From NCBI GenBank assembly GCA_017457045.1, contig JAFTIF010000010.1:1-38293 (forward strand): DNA of 38,293 bases, given 5' to 3'. The notes under the pieces were generated by a model that saw only the letters and a list, made by a program, of their open reading frames with translations, searched no databases and had not been told where the DNA came from. The position numbers and the translations under genes were made by a program. This DNA is from Bacilli bacterium (GTDB lineage Bacteria > Bacillota_I > Bacilli_A > RFN20 > UBA1709). Of the stretch, positions 28,168 to 36,099 are shown one piece after another. The stretch's first letter is position 1, and the number at the start of each line of letters is the position of its first letter.

Positions 28168-28692
28168 TCATATATCTAACTTTTTAGCAAAATAAGTCGC
28201 GACAAACTCTAATAAAGTTTTAATCGTATCATCTATATCTTTTTGATCTTCAACCATAATAATACTTCCATATATTTGATCTTTATTTCTAAGCAAGTAC
28301 ATTAATACTTTATTATGTTCTTCGATTCGATCAATGATACTATCAACTTTACCAAAATAATCTTCTTCTTTATCCAAGAAACTACGGTAATGTAAAGATA
28401 AAGTTTTATCTATATACTCCCCATATTTATATCCATATCCATTTACTACTCTTTCTAAATCTGTGATTAGAATTGTGTTTTTATAATAGTCAAACAATGT
28501 TTTCGCTAAATGAAAACTATCTTCTTCAAAAACTTTAAAAGGAGTGTGTTTTTTTAATACAACACTTTCACCCTCATCAACAAATATTTCTAAAAGATCT
28601 CCTTCGTTCATTCTTAAGTTTCTTCTTATCTCTTTAGGTATAACTATTCTACCAAGTTCATCTAAATGTCTTACTACTCCGGTTTCTTTCAT
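28168..28692 (-). CDS. spoVT: Stage V sporulation regulator SpoVT
   Basis: 174 residues from the ATG at 28692. GGAGG lies 7 nt upstream, inside the first codons of a longer frame starting at 28710, which is therefore rejected. The N-terminal AbrB-type swapped-hairpin DNA-binding domain (KETGVVRHLDELGRIVIPKE, RNLRMNEGDLLEIFVDEG) is followed by a GAF-like C-terminal domain (about 55-174). In Bacillus SpoVT adjusts sigma-G-dependent genes in the forespore. First gene of the run spoVT-rqcP-yabP-yabQ-divIC; yabM, yabN (mazG-like) and others found between in Bacillus are missing. Confidence 0.92.
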   Translation of the reverse strand: MKETGVVRHLDELGRIVIPKEIRRNLRMNEGDLLEIFVDEGESVVLKKHTPFKVFEEDSFHLAKTLFDYYKNTILITDLERVVNGYGYKYGEYIDKTLSLHYRSFLDKEEDYFGKVDSIIDRIEEHNKVLMYLLRNKDQIYGSIIMVEDQKDIDDTIKTLLEFVATYFAKKLDI

Positions 28693-28751
28693 TTTTAATC
28701 CTCCAAACATCGATTAATATTATTATTTGTAAAAGAAATGACTATATACTC

Positions 28752-28780
28752 TTATTTTTATTTTTCAAAAGATATATAAT
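28752..28780 (+). promoter_or_regulatory. Candidate promoter of the symporter-oxidoreductase operon
   Basis: A consensus TATAAT at 28775-28780 lies 46 nt before the start codon, with a poor -35 (TTATTT, 28752-28757) at 17 bp. A weak -35 would suit activator control. GGAGG follows at 28814. Confidence 0.45.
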
Positions 28781-28825
28781 GTAATTAATCTAAATTAATT
28801 AATCATAATATATGGAGGTTAAGAT

Positions 28826-30196
28826 ATGGAAAAATCACAAAAACTATCCGTAGCTACCAAACTAAAATATGGTGTTGGTGACTTAGGGATGGCTATTGTA
28901 ACTGCAATGTTACAATTTTCAATGCTATTTTATTACACTGACGTTGTAGGTGTTTCACCAGGTCTTGCTGGTACTGCAATGCTTGTAGGTAAAATCACAT
29001 GGGACTTAGTTAATGATGTTTTGTTTGGTTATCTACAAGATAAAACAAAATCTAGATGGGGTAAAAGAAGACCTTGGTTAATCTTCTGTTCTATCCCATT
29101 TGCTCTAGCATTTTGGTTTGTATTTTCAATCCCTCAAGGACTAAATGATATTCAATATTTCTTTATTATCATTGGTTCATTTATTTTGTTTGATACATTC
29201 CACACTTTAGTTGCTACAGCTTATTCATCAATGACCGCTGAAATCACTTCAGACTATGGCGAAAGAACTTCTTTATCAACATACAGAATGGTATTCAGTG
29301 TTATTGGTTATCTAATCGGTGCTGGTACAATCGGCATGATTGCTGATGCGTTAAGTAAAGCACTAAATATTAGCGCTCATCAAGGTTGGGGTTTAACAAG
29401 CTTTATTTTTGGTGTTATTGCTGCTATTTCTTTATTAATTCCTGGATTATTCTTAAACTATACTCCAGAAGTTGAAACAGAAAGTAATATGCCTGCTTTT
29501 AAAGCTATCTTCTCTACTTTAAAAAATAAACCTTTTAGAAGCTATATTATCGTTTCTATGATTATGAGCATTAGTTTTACAATTGTTACAACTATGCTTA
29601 ACTATTTTATTGAACATCAATTACAAATGGGTGATCAAACATTATTTATTATGTTGGCAATGTTAGGGGTTTTAGCGATCTTCTTAGTACCTTGTGGCAT
29701 CTTATGTGGGAAATTAGGTAAAGCTAAAACATATGCTTTAGGATTAGGTATTGCTTCAGTTGCTTTAACAATTAGTTTCTTCTTGCCTAAAGGTCCTGGC
29801 ATTACTATTTATATATTAGCAGCAGTAGTTGGTTTAGGCTTCTCTGCTCAATGGGTATGCCCTCATAGTATGATTCCTGATGTCATCGAATATGACGAGT
29901 TAGAAACAGGAGAAAGAAGAGAAGGTTTATACTATGGAATGCATGCTACTGCTACTAAAGTAACAGGTGCTTTAGCAAGTGCTATGTGTGGTTGGGGATT
30001 AGAAATCGGAAGATACGTTGAAGGTGCTGCTACTCAACCTGATAGCGCAATCGTTGCTATTAAGATTTTATTTGCATTAATTCCTGCAATCTTCTTAATC
30101 ATTTGTATTCCTTTCTTATTAAAATATCCTATTACTAAAGAAGCTCATGCTGAAGTATTAGCTAAGCTTCAAGAAAGAAGAAAGGAACAACACTAA
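28826..30196 (+). CDS. GPH-family (MelB-like) MFS symporter
   Basis: 456 residues with 12 helices. Family features: LKYGVGDLGMAIVTAML and FYTDVVGVSP near the start, WDLVNDVLFGYLQDKTKSRWGKRRPW (the helix 2-3 region with cation-site Asp), and in the C-half IPDVIEYDELETGERREGLYYG. GPH transporters move glycosides, pentosides or hexuronides with Na+ or H+; the same superfamily also includes lipid carriers such as MFSD2A. Its stop is 1 nt from the start of the FAD oxidoreductase gene, so the two form one operon, arguing against an ordinary sugar role. Divergent from spoVT. Confidence 0.88.
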   Translation: MEKSQKLSVATKLKYGVGDLGMAIVTAMLQFSMLFYYTDVVGVSPGLAGTAMLVGKITWDLVNDVLFGYLQDKTKSRWGKRRPWLIFCSIPFALAFWFVFSIPQGLNDIQYFFIIIGSFILFDTFHTLVATAYSSMTAEITSDYGERTSLSTYRMVFSVIGYLIGAGTIGMIADALSKALNISAHQGWGLTSFIFGVIAAISLLIPGLFLNYTPEVETESNMPAFKAIFSTLKNKPFRSYIIVSMIMSISFTIVTTMLNYFIEHQLQMGDQTLFIMLAMLGVLAIFLVPCGILCGKLGKAKTYALGLGIASVALTISFFLPKGPGITIYILAAVVGLGFSAQWVCPHSMIPDVIEYDELETGERREGLYYGMHATATKVTGALASAMCGWGLEIGRYVEGAATQPDSAIVAIKILFALIPAIFLIICIPFLLKYPITKEAHAEVLAKLQERRKEQH

Positions 30197-30197
30197 T

Positions 30198-31694
30198 ATG
30201 AAAATAACTATTATTGGTGCAGGTCTTGGAGGACTAACTTTTGGGGCTTTAGCTGCAAAAGATGGACATCAAGTCACAATCATTGATAAAAACAATAAAC
30301 CAGGTGGCGTAGTTGCTTTATTAGAACACGAAGGATATAAATTTGAACAAGGTCCATTATTAGTTGGCGATATGCTTGAAGGTGAACCAGTATATGAATT
30401 CTTGAAATCATTAGGCATAGAACTTGAAACTATAAGAGCCGATAGAGATACAATTATGCCAGATTATGAAATGGTTACACCTAAAGAATATAAAGGACCT
30501 TATTGGAGAAAAGAACGATTAAAAGAACTGTTTCCTGAAGAAAGTAAAGGAATTGATAAATATTATAAATTCTATGATACAGTTATGCATTTCCGTTATT
30601 TAACAACTCAACCAAAAAGTTTAGGAAATACTCTTCAACAACTTTGGTGTGGGTTAAAGCTTAAAAAGTATTTAAAAATGAATGCTGACGAGTTAACAAA
30701 ATACTTCTTCAAAAGCGAAAAAATAAGAACATTATACACAGGTATATTAGCAGATTTCTGTGCAGACCCAAGCGAAGCTATTGGCTTATCTATTGTCTTC
30801 ACAAACTTTGAAACAGCTTTCGATAAACGCATCCCATTATATAGAAATGGAAAGAAATATTATCCGGGTTTTTGTTATGTTAAAGGAGGATGTCAAAAGA
30901 TTCCTGAAGCATTAGCAGACTATATTACTAGTCATGGAGGTAATTTTATCTATAACACTATTGTCGATAAAGTAATCGTTGAAGATAAAGTCGCTAAAGG
31001 GGTTGTTTTGAAAAACGGTGAAACAATTGAAAGCGATGTTGTTGTAGGATGTGGTGCTGGTAAAGATTTCTTCTTTGAAACAGTAGGCAAAGAACATTTA
31101 AATGAAGAATACATCAATATCTTAAATACATTTAGACCAATGGAAGCAGTATTCATGCTTCATCTAGGCGTAGATATGGATCCTAATAAATACATGAGAT
31201 CTTCATTATCTTATTGTTATGGTATGTATGACTTACATAGCGCAACAGAAAAATTAAGAAGTGGCATATACCACGAAGGAGATGATGGATATTTAATCTT
31301 TATTCCATCAAACCATGCAGATGATTTCGCGCCTGAAGGACATCATTGTGTAACTATTTATACAGTTGCACCTGACACATTAAAAGAGGCTTCTTGGGAA
31401 GATAAAAAACAAGAGTATGCTGAAAAATTAATTAAACTCGCAGAAAGACAACTCCCAAACTTAAGCAAACATATTAAATCTATGAAAATTATGACTGCAG
31501 TTGATTATCAAAAATATACTCATATGAAAAAATCTTCATTCGGTGGAGTTGTTCCTATTTGGAATCAAAAAAATCCACCTCACATTACTCCTGTTAAAGG
31601 ATTATACTTTGTTGGTCAGCAAAGTGAAAATGCTGGAGGTTTAGGCGCTGTAATATTAGGTGCAAAACAAGCATATGAAAAAGCATTAAAATAA
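30198..31694 (+). CDS. Phytoene-desaturase/CrtI-like FAD oxidoreductase
   Basis: 498 residues. The N-terminal dinucleotide-binding motif IIGAGLGGLTFGALAAKDG is followed by VTIIDKNNKPGG; the C-terminal FAD motif is GLYFVGQQSENAGGLGAVILGA. These define the phytoene desaturase / carotenoid isomerase / retinol saturase branch of amino-oxidase-like flavoproteins. No crtB, crtE or other terpenoid genes are near, so carotenoid synthesis is not supported. Co-transcription with the symporter suggests that an imported compound is oxidised, isomerised or saturated. Substrate unknown. SD AAAGGAACAACAC overlaps the end of the symporter gene. Confidence 0.82.
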   Translation: MKITIIGAGLGGLTFGALAAKDGHQVTIIDKNNKPGGVVALLEHEGYKFEQGPLLVGDMLEGEPVYEFLKSLGIELETIRADRDTIMPDYEMVTPKEYKGPYWRKERLKELFPEESKGIDKYYKFYDTVMHFRYLTTQPKSLGNTLQQLWCGLKLKKYLKMNADELTKYFFKSEKIRTLYTGILADFCADPSEAIGLSIVFTNFETAFDKRIPLYRNGKKYYPGFCYVKGGCQKIPEALADYITSHGGNFIYNTIVDKVIVEDKVAKGVVLKNGETIESDVVVGCGAGKDFFFETVGKEHLNEEYINILNTFRPMEAVFMLHLGVDMDPNKYMRSSLSYCYGMYDLHSATEKLRSGIYHEGDDGYLIFIPSNHADDFAPEGHHCVTIYTVAPDTLKEASWEDKKQEYAEKLIKLAERQLPNLSKHIKSMKIMTAVDYQKYTHMKKSSFGGVVPIWNQKNPPHITPVKGLYFVGQQSENAGGLGAVILGAKQAYEKALK

Positions 31695-31700
31695 AAAAGA

Positions 31701-31735
31701 AAAGATATAAGAAAATAAATCTTATATCTTTTTTT
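31701..31735. terminator. Bidirectional intrinsic terminator
   Basis: AAAGATATAAG-AAAATAAAT-CTTATATCTTT followed by Ts on the plus strand and, reversed, a T-rich run on the minus strand. It serves both the oxidoreductase operon and the convergent BspA-like gene (stop 31739). Confidence 0.85.
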
Positions 31736-31738
31736 ATT

Positions 31739-32620
31739 CTATAAATATCCTGCTTCCTTAGAATCTATTTTATCCTTTTTTACTAGGACAGGATTGCCAT
31801 TATCATCATAAGACCAATCATCAGCAAAATAAACTTTCACATTATCGCTAGCAAATCCTTTTTCCCATCCCTTAGGTTTGCTTTTTGCTTCGCAAAATAA
31901 CGTTCCGCTTGTAAAAGCGTTTGTTCTTATATATTCTACACTTTCAGGAATAACTATATTTTTTAAATTATTACATTCCATAAAAGCTCCCATTCCTATA
32001 GTCTGTAATTCTGGATTTATGTTTATTTTTTCTAGCGCAGTAGCGTATGTAAAAGCTCCAAATCCGACAGTTTTCATATTACTGCAAAAAGTAACTTCCC
32101 TAATTTCTTCGTCTTCTGCAAAAGCAAAAGCACAAATACCTTCAGTTTCTTCGGGTATTTTATAAATCTTTTTACTTCTGCTGCTTTTAACAATATATCT
32201 TTTTTGCTCAATATTATAATATTCAAGATTATCAGCATAATAAGTCAAAGGTTCTCCAAATAAAAATGCAAAACCAGTATAATAATTCAAAAACATATAA
32301 TTTTGGTGAACTAAGTATTGACCTCTAAAATTTATATCATATTGAGAAAGAGCGATATTAGCTGATTGCTCCGATTTGAATTCTGCTATTAAAGTTGTTG
32401 TCACACCATAAAGTTCTATAGAATAAACATCAACAGCTTCTATTCCGACCAAAAATTTCTGATTATATTCTTTTATCTCGGATTTTGATAAATCCCACAC
32501 TTTTTCCTCTTGATCAAGAACATATTTTTTATTTTCTTTGTATAATTGATCAATATTAGACTTTACCCCACACGAACTCAAACAAAGACATAATATTAAC
32601 AAAAATATTACCTTTTTCAT
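31739..32620 (-). CDS. Lipoprotein with BspA-type leucine-rich repeats
   Basis: 293 residues. Signal peptide with lipobox L-S-S-C (Cys17). The middle (about 30-150) is an unclassified extracytoplasmic region. About 160-235 has LRR_5/BspA-like units: IPEETEGICAFAFAED, GFGAFTYATALEKI, IGMGAFMECNNLKNIVIPES, IRTNAFTSG. Such repeats mediate surface binding in gut and oral bacteria. The C-terminus WSYDDNGNPVL is typical after BspA repeats. AGGAGTGA precedes the ATG. Confidence 0.8.
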   Translation of the reverse strand: MKKVIFLLILCLCLSSCGVKSNIDQLYKENKKYVLDQEEKVWDLSKSEIKEYNQKFLVGIEAVDVYSIELYGVTTTLIAEFKSEQSANIALSQYDINFRGQYLVHQNYMFLNYYTGFAFLFGEPLTYYADNLEYYNIEQKRYIVKSSRSKKIYKIPEETEGICAFAFAEDEEIREVTFCSNMKTVGFGAFTYATALEKININPELQTIGMGAFMECNNLKNIVIPESVEYIRTNAFTSGTLFCEAKSKPKGWEKGFASDNVKVYFADDWSYDDNGNPVLVKKDKIDSKEAGYL

Positions 32621-32736
32621 TTCGTCACTCCTTATCCATTTAATATTCTATCATAATAATTTATTTCGACTGGACTATCCTATTGCAACTCCAATCAATT
32701 AGTTATTACTAAATATTTGATCTGAGTTTCCCAGTT

Positions 32737-32793
32737 AAAACAGGCGACGTGCAAACTATGTGTTACAAAGTGATGCACGCCTTATCCTGTTTA
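32737..32793 (-). terminator. Structured terminator after the 2TM-PH gene
   Basis: AAACAGG/CCTGTTT outer stem and GTGCA/TGCAC inner stem, with a long apical loop; on the minus strand it ends UUUU. Starts 4 nt after the stop at 32797. Confidence 0.5.
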
Positions 32794-32796
32794 CAA

Positions 32797-33231
32797 TTAT
32801 TTAATTATTTGTTCGATTTTATAATCATTTAATACTTTTTCGAATTCATCTTTATATCTTGTATTAATCAAAATTTTTTTGTCATTTATGAATAAATTGA
32901 ATTGATAGAATACCGATTTTCTATATCTATTACATGTATATTTTTTTACATCACATATATTAAGTTCGATTTTTCTAAATAAAGTTTTTAAATAAACTCT
33001 TTCATTATCAAACTCAACTCTATATTTAATAGAATATAGCCATCCATATAAGCCAAACAAAGAAAACATTGAGTATACCATCAACATTGATAATACCACT
33101 TTATCCTGAAAATTCTTCTCATTAACATACATATATATAAATGTAAGTGCAAATAAAATGGCAGCAAATATAGCAAGTCTAAGAAAACTTTTCCCTTCTT
33201 TTTTCATTCCATCAATTATTTTATTATCCAT
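32797..33231 (-). CDS. Two-helix membrane protein with PH-like C-terminal domain (candidate immunity protein)
   Basis: 144 residues: a short basic N-terminus, helices at about 16-36 and 46-68, then a cytoplasmic beta-rich domain (VEFDNERVYLKTLFRKIELNI...FINDKKILINTRYKDEFEKVL) with the look of a bacterial PH domain. A strong TTGGAGG precedes the ATG. It follows the hydrophobic 86-residue ORF by 14 nt. The same plan recurs in the protein at 34480-34926. Membrane bPH proteins are found as immunity-type partners of leaderless bacteriocins, so an immunity role is plausible but unproven. Confidence 0.6.
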   Translation of the reverse strand: MDNKIIDGMKKEGKSFLRLAIFAAILFALTFIYMYVNEKNFQDKVVLSMLMVYSMFSLFGLYGWLYSIKYRVEFDNERVYLKTLFRKIELNICDVKKYTCNRYRKSVFYQFNLFINDKKILINTRYKDEFEKVLNDYKIEQIIK

Positions 33232-33245
33232 AATTTTCCTCCAAA

Positions 33246-33506
33246 TTAATTAAACAAATCAATAATAAATATAATGCATGCAGCCGTGGCCGCAACTACC
33301 CTTGCGCCAGGCACCGGTATAGCAGCAATTCCAGCACAAACTGCATACCCTAATAATGCTCCATTACCTATTGAAACAGTAATTTCATGAGTTGTATCAC
33401 CAATAATTACCCCTCTACTAACTGAAATTCCGTTTTCAAGACTCCATCCAGAACTTCCGGTCAACCAAGCGTAACCAGTATGTTGTTGTGTCATACTCAA
33501 ATTCAT
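33246..33506 (-). CDS. Small hydrophobic protein (toxin-like or toxin fragment)
   Basis: 86 residues. The first half is polar (HTGYAWLTGSSGWSLENG); the second half is Gly/Ala-rich and hydrophobic (GNGALLGYAVCAGIAAIP, then VVAATAACIIFIIDLF at the C-terminus). No SD is seen before either candidate ATG (33506, 33494), so this may be the surviving tip of a longer protein. Directly upstream of a two-helix PH-domain protein, which would fit a membrane-active toxin or bacteriocin and its immunity protein. Function is inferred only from context. Confidence 0.45.
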   Translation of the reverse strand: MNLSMTQQHTGYAWLTGSSGWSLENGISVSRGVIIGDTTHEITVSIGNGALLGYAVCAGIAAIPVPGARVVAATAACIIFIIDLFN

Positions 33507-33537
33507 TAGAAATAATATTAGTTGATCCTTTTGTCAC

Positions 33538-33801
33538 TTATTTTTTATTAATTCTTTGAAATTCATCTACATAAGATTTTGTTGAAATAATATTCATAGC
33601 ACCCATTAATTCATCTAGTGTTGATTCTTCACAATATGCATTTCTAAAACATAACATTTCCATGCATCCTGTGAACGAACTTGATAATCCTTCAGAATAA
33701 CCAATACATGACTTCATAGATGTATATTCTGTAGATGACGTTACAGAATATGTTTTTACTACTGATTCAACTCATACTAGATCAGCATAGTAATTTAGCT
33801 T
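33538..33801 (-). pseudogene. Degraded coding remnant
   Basis: The frame directly following the TAA of the 33802 lipoprotein gene reads KLNYYADLV, a TGA stop, then about 78 residues of protein-like sequence ending YVDEFQRINKK. The only internal ATG (33717, 59 codons) has no SD. Parts look like real protein (SCIGYSEGLSS, STLDELMGAMNIIS). I take it as the remains of a gene with a nonsense codon and a lost start; family unknown. Confidence 0.5.
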
Positions 33802-34236
33802 TTATTTATATTTTTTTATAAATATTTCAAAACTTTCTTTATCAAATCCTATTTTACTATATGAGAAAATATAATTATCATATTTAATATCATAATTAAT
33901 AACTCCAGACCCTTGCTGAGATATTATACAATAATATTCATTCCCATAATCTATTAGCACACAATATCCATAAGGTTCAGAAAAAGTAAACCTTATTATA
34001 TTATCTTGTTTGAGGTTCGTGACATCGGTATATATATCAACAGCATATTCGTTTTCAATAATTTTTATTGCTTCTTTATTTATTATTTCTTCATAATTTA
34101 CATTATTATCATTTATATTGATCAAAGATATTTTTTTCACATCTGTATATGGTTTTTCAAAGTGCCATTTTCTTTTAGCTGTACATGATGATAGTAATGA
34201 TATACACAAAAATACAATTAAAAATTTTTTTCTCAT
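33802..34236 (-). CDS. Small lipoprotein (possible orphan immunity protein)
   Basis: 144 residues. Signal peptide MRKKFLIVFLCISLLSSC gives lipidated Cys18, followed by a mixed alpha/beta domain without recognisable motifs. It starts about 19 nt downstream of a short Rhs-core remnant (34255-34278), the position of an immunity gene in an orphan Rhs module. SD AAGGAG lies about 14-19 nt before the ATG, a long spacing. Very AT-rich. Role in immunity is inference. Confidence 0.6.
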   Translation of the reverse strand: MRKKFLIVFLCISLLSSCTAKRKWHFEKPYTDVKKISLININDNNVNYEEIINKEAIKIIENEYAVDIYTDVTNLKQDNIIRFTFSEPYGYCVLIDYGNEYYCIISQQGSGVINYDIKYDNYIFSYSKIGFDKESFEIFIKKYK

Positions 34237-34254
34237 AATATATTATACTCCTTC

Positions 34255-34280
34255 TCGACATCATAATCTTGGTTATCCCT
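34255..34280 (-). repeat. Rhs-core remnant, second copy
   Basis: 24 nt (34255-34278) match 35384-35407 with one mismatch. On the minus strand both encode DNQDYDV, the start of the Rhs core motif (D-Y-D-x-E-T-...-SRYY). Here the frame turns into unrelated sequence and a stop a few codons later. The rest of 34285-34479 is AT-rich with nothing recognised. Confidence 0.7.
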
Positions 34281-34479
34281 AAATAATATACAATGTATTA
34301 ATGACTTAAACTAGGTAGCCTAGTCAAATATAAATTTTATAATTTGAAATTATTTAAAAATAATCATAATGTTTTTTAAGTTAAATTTATTAATTGACCA
34401 GTACCTACTATAATAAACAATACAATATTAATTATTTCGCAATATTTTACTAAACTTTATTTTTCAAAACAGTCCGTTC

Positions 34480-34926
34480 TTAATTTAAAAATTGTTCAAT
34501 TAAGTTAAATTGCTTTTTTGTAATATTCACATAATATGTATCATCTCTAGAGAATATTATCAACTGGGATAAAGATTCAAAATCCTCAAAAAAAGAATGA
34601 AATTCATATTTTATTTCTTCAATTTTGAAAATAAACTGTTTTTTTCCTTTTTTATATAAAATCTCTTTTTTAGTTATTAATAAATAATTTAATGGTAAAT
34701 TTAATATCTCAACAATTTTACTCATAAAAATTGTCATCAACAATAAGACTACACCTATAAGAAAAAATATAAGAATTACTATCCAATTATAATTATGCGT
34801 CAAATAAAGAATTCCACAAACAATCGATAATATAGATAAAACAATAGTTAACGCTCTGTATAAACTAATGTTCGTTTTAATCTTTAAAATACCCAATCGA
34901 TTACTCTTTTCAATCCGTTTATCCAT
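34480..34926 (-). CDS. Two-helix membrane protein with PH-like domain (candidate immunity protein)
   Basis: 148 residues from the ATG at 34926, preceded by AGGGGAGGA at proper spacing; the frame also runs upstream into the Rhs remnant. Helices at about 25-45 and 50-72, then a beta-rich domain (YLLITKKEILYKKGKKQF, LIIFSRDDTYYVNITKKQF) like that of 32797-33231, with similar total length. The strong internal SD suggests an independent immunity-type protein that became joined in frame to the end of the Rhs toxin. Confidence 0.6.
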   Translation of the reverse strand: MDKRIEKSNRLGILKIKTNISLYRALTIVLSILSIVCGILYLTHNYNWIVILIFFLIGVVLLLMTIFMSKIVEILNLPLNYLLITKKEILYKKGKKQFIFKIEEIKYEFHSFFEDFESLSQLIIFSRDDTYYVNITKKQFNLIEQFLN

Positions 34927-35433
34927 CCACATTCCTCCCCTAGAAGCATTGCATAAATAGCATCCACCGACGGTTACTCCTATACCAACAGCAACAGAAG
35001 ATCCTACTGACAAACCAGCAATTGTTCCGCCAGTAGCCAAAGCCGCTCCCGTTCCCATAGCCGCGCCTAACATTCCGCCCAAAGCAGCACCGCTTAAAGT
35101 TTTTAAAACAACCTCGTACCATTCGTCTCCTTGTTTAATTGAAGAATAAGCAACTGTTCCACCGCCAATTAACGCACCAACCACAATAGTTTCAATAAAT
35201 AACGCTGCCGATATCGCAATGTGTCCAGATGGATCATATTTGTTAATAGGATCATTTCCGCAGTACGCGTATAAGTTCAATCCGTTGATGCTTTGAGAAT
35301 CTAAGTATTCGATTGAATCTGGTGAAATCCATCTACATAATTCAGGTAAATAGTAACGTGAGGATACCCAAAAAAGCTGAGTTTCGACGTCATAATCTTG
35401 GTTATCCTTGTGGACAATTATTTCACATAATGA
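34480..35433 (-). pseudogene. Rhs C-terminal fragment fused in frame to membrane protein
   Basis: Open from a TAA at 35434-35436 with no start codon before Rhs sequence begins. From about 35409 it reads KDNQDYDVETQLFWVSSRYY, then SPDSIEYLDSQSINGLNLYAYCGNDPINKYDPSGH, the classic Rhs repeat-associated core that ends in DPxG before the variable toxin. The variable part is Gly/Ala-rich and hydrophobic (GALIGGG, LSGAALGGMLGAAMGTGAALATGG), then passes without a stop into the PH-type protein. The large N-terminal Rhs shell is missing. An orphan or displaced toxin end. Confidence 0.75.
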
Positions 35434-35436
35434 TTA

Positions 35437-35694
35437 TAACACATTTTTTATATTAATATAAAATTAATCACCTCAAAACAAAACATTAAATTTAAACATC
35501 AAACTCATAAGTGTTGCAAATTTGCTTATTTTATAGGCAGGATAAGGAAAATGCAATAAGTTGCATTTTCGACTCTTGCAACAACTGGGATACCCAGGTT
35601 TAGCTCTTGTACACTAAATGTAAGAAAGGATGAAACTGCATTTCTACAATCTCATCCTTAATGTTAAAAGTGATGCTTGTTTTTTTTACATTTT
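35437..35694. other. Intergenic stretch with two hairpins
   Basis: No gene seen. AAAATGCAA-TAAG-TTGCATTTT (35548-35569) is a perfect hairpin. AAGGATGA...TCATCCTT (about 35627-35659) is a second stem that could end the immunity gene transcript on the minus strand. The rest is AT-rich. Confidence 0.5.
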
Positions 35695-36099
35695 TTATAA
35701 AAATAAGCCATCAAATTTTAGATTAGGTAAATACTTTAATTCAAATTCTTCCAAACTATTAGCCAGTTCCAATTGTTCTTTTAGTAAGAACGTAAATGCT
35801 ATGACATGATTTTCAAATATACTTTTTTGTTTGTTTTTTTTCAACAGTCTTTTTATCTCTTTTCGGAACAACTTTGATTTTGTTAAAAAACAAACGTTAT
35901 TTAAAATATTATTTTTTCTATTTTCTATTTTAATTCTATAAAAATCATCAATAAAAAAATAACAAATTTCAATATAGTAACACTCAAAATCAATAACATA
36001 TTTTAAGATATTATTACTTGGTATAAATTTAATCTTATTTTCATTTACATATTCCTTTAAGTTTGATTTAATAATTTGAACTATTTTATCCTTTACCAT
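35695..36099 (-). CDS. Putative immunity protein of the adjacent Rhs toxin tip
   Basis: 134 residues from the ATG at 36099, which has AGGAAGAAGGA upstream and overlaps the last codons and stop of the toxin frame (ATATGGTAA). An upstream in-frame start at 36132 has no SD. The protein is soluble, Lys/Asn/Ile-rich, with no signal peptide; sequence such as YVIDFECYYIEICYFFIDDFYRI gives no family. Position directly after and overlapping an Rhs toxin end is the normal place for an immunity gene. Confidence 0.6.
   Translation of the reverse strand: MVKDKIVQIIKSNLKEYVNENKIKFIPSNNILKYVIDFECYYIEICYFFIDDFYRIKIENRKNNILNNVCFLTKSKLFRKEIKRLLKKNKQKSIFENHVIAFTFLLKEQLELANSLEEFELKYLPNLKFDGLFL

Noticed and set aside
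30198..31694. Calling the oxidoreductase crtI and the region a carotenoid pathway
   Set aside because: No phytoene synthase, prenyl synthase or other carotenoid gene is present; only the superfamily is supported.
33538..33801. Use of TGA as tryptophan (Mollicutes code) to rescue the broken frame
   Set aside because: yabP ends in TGA within an ATGA overlap and tilS ends in TGA, while Trp is TGG throughout intact genes; standard code fits better.
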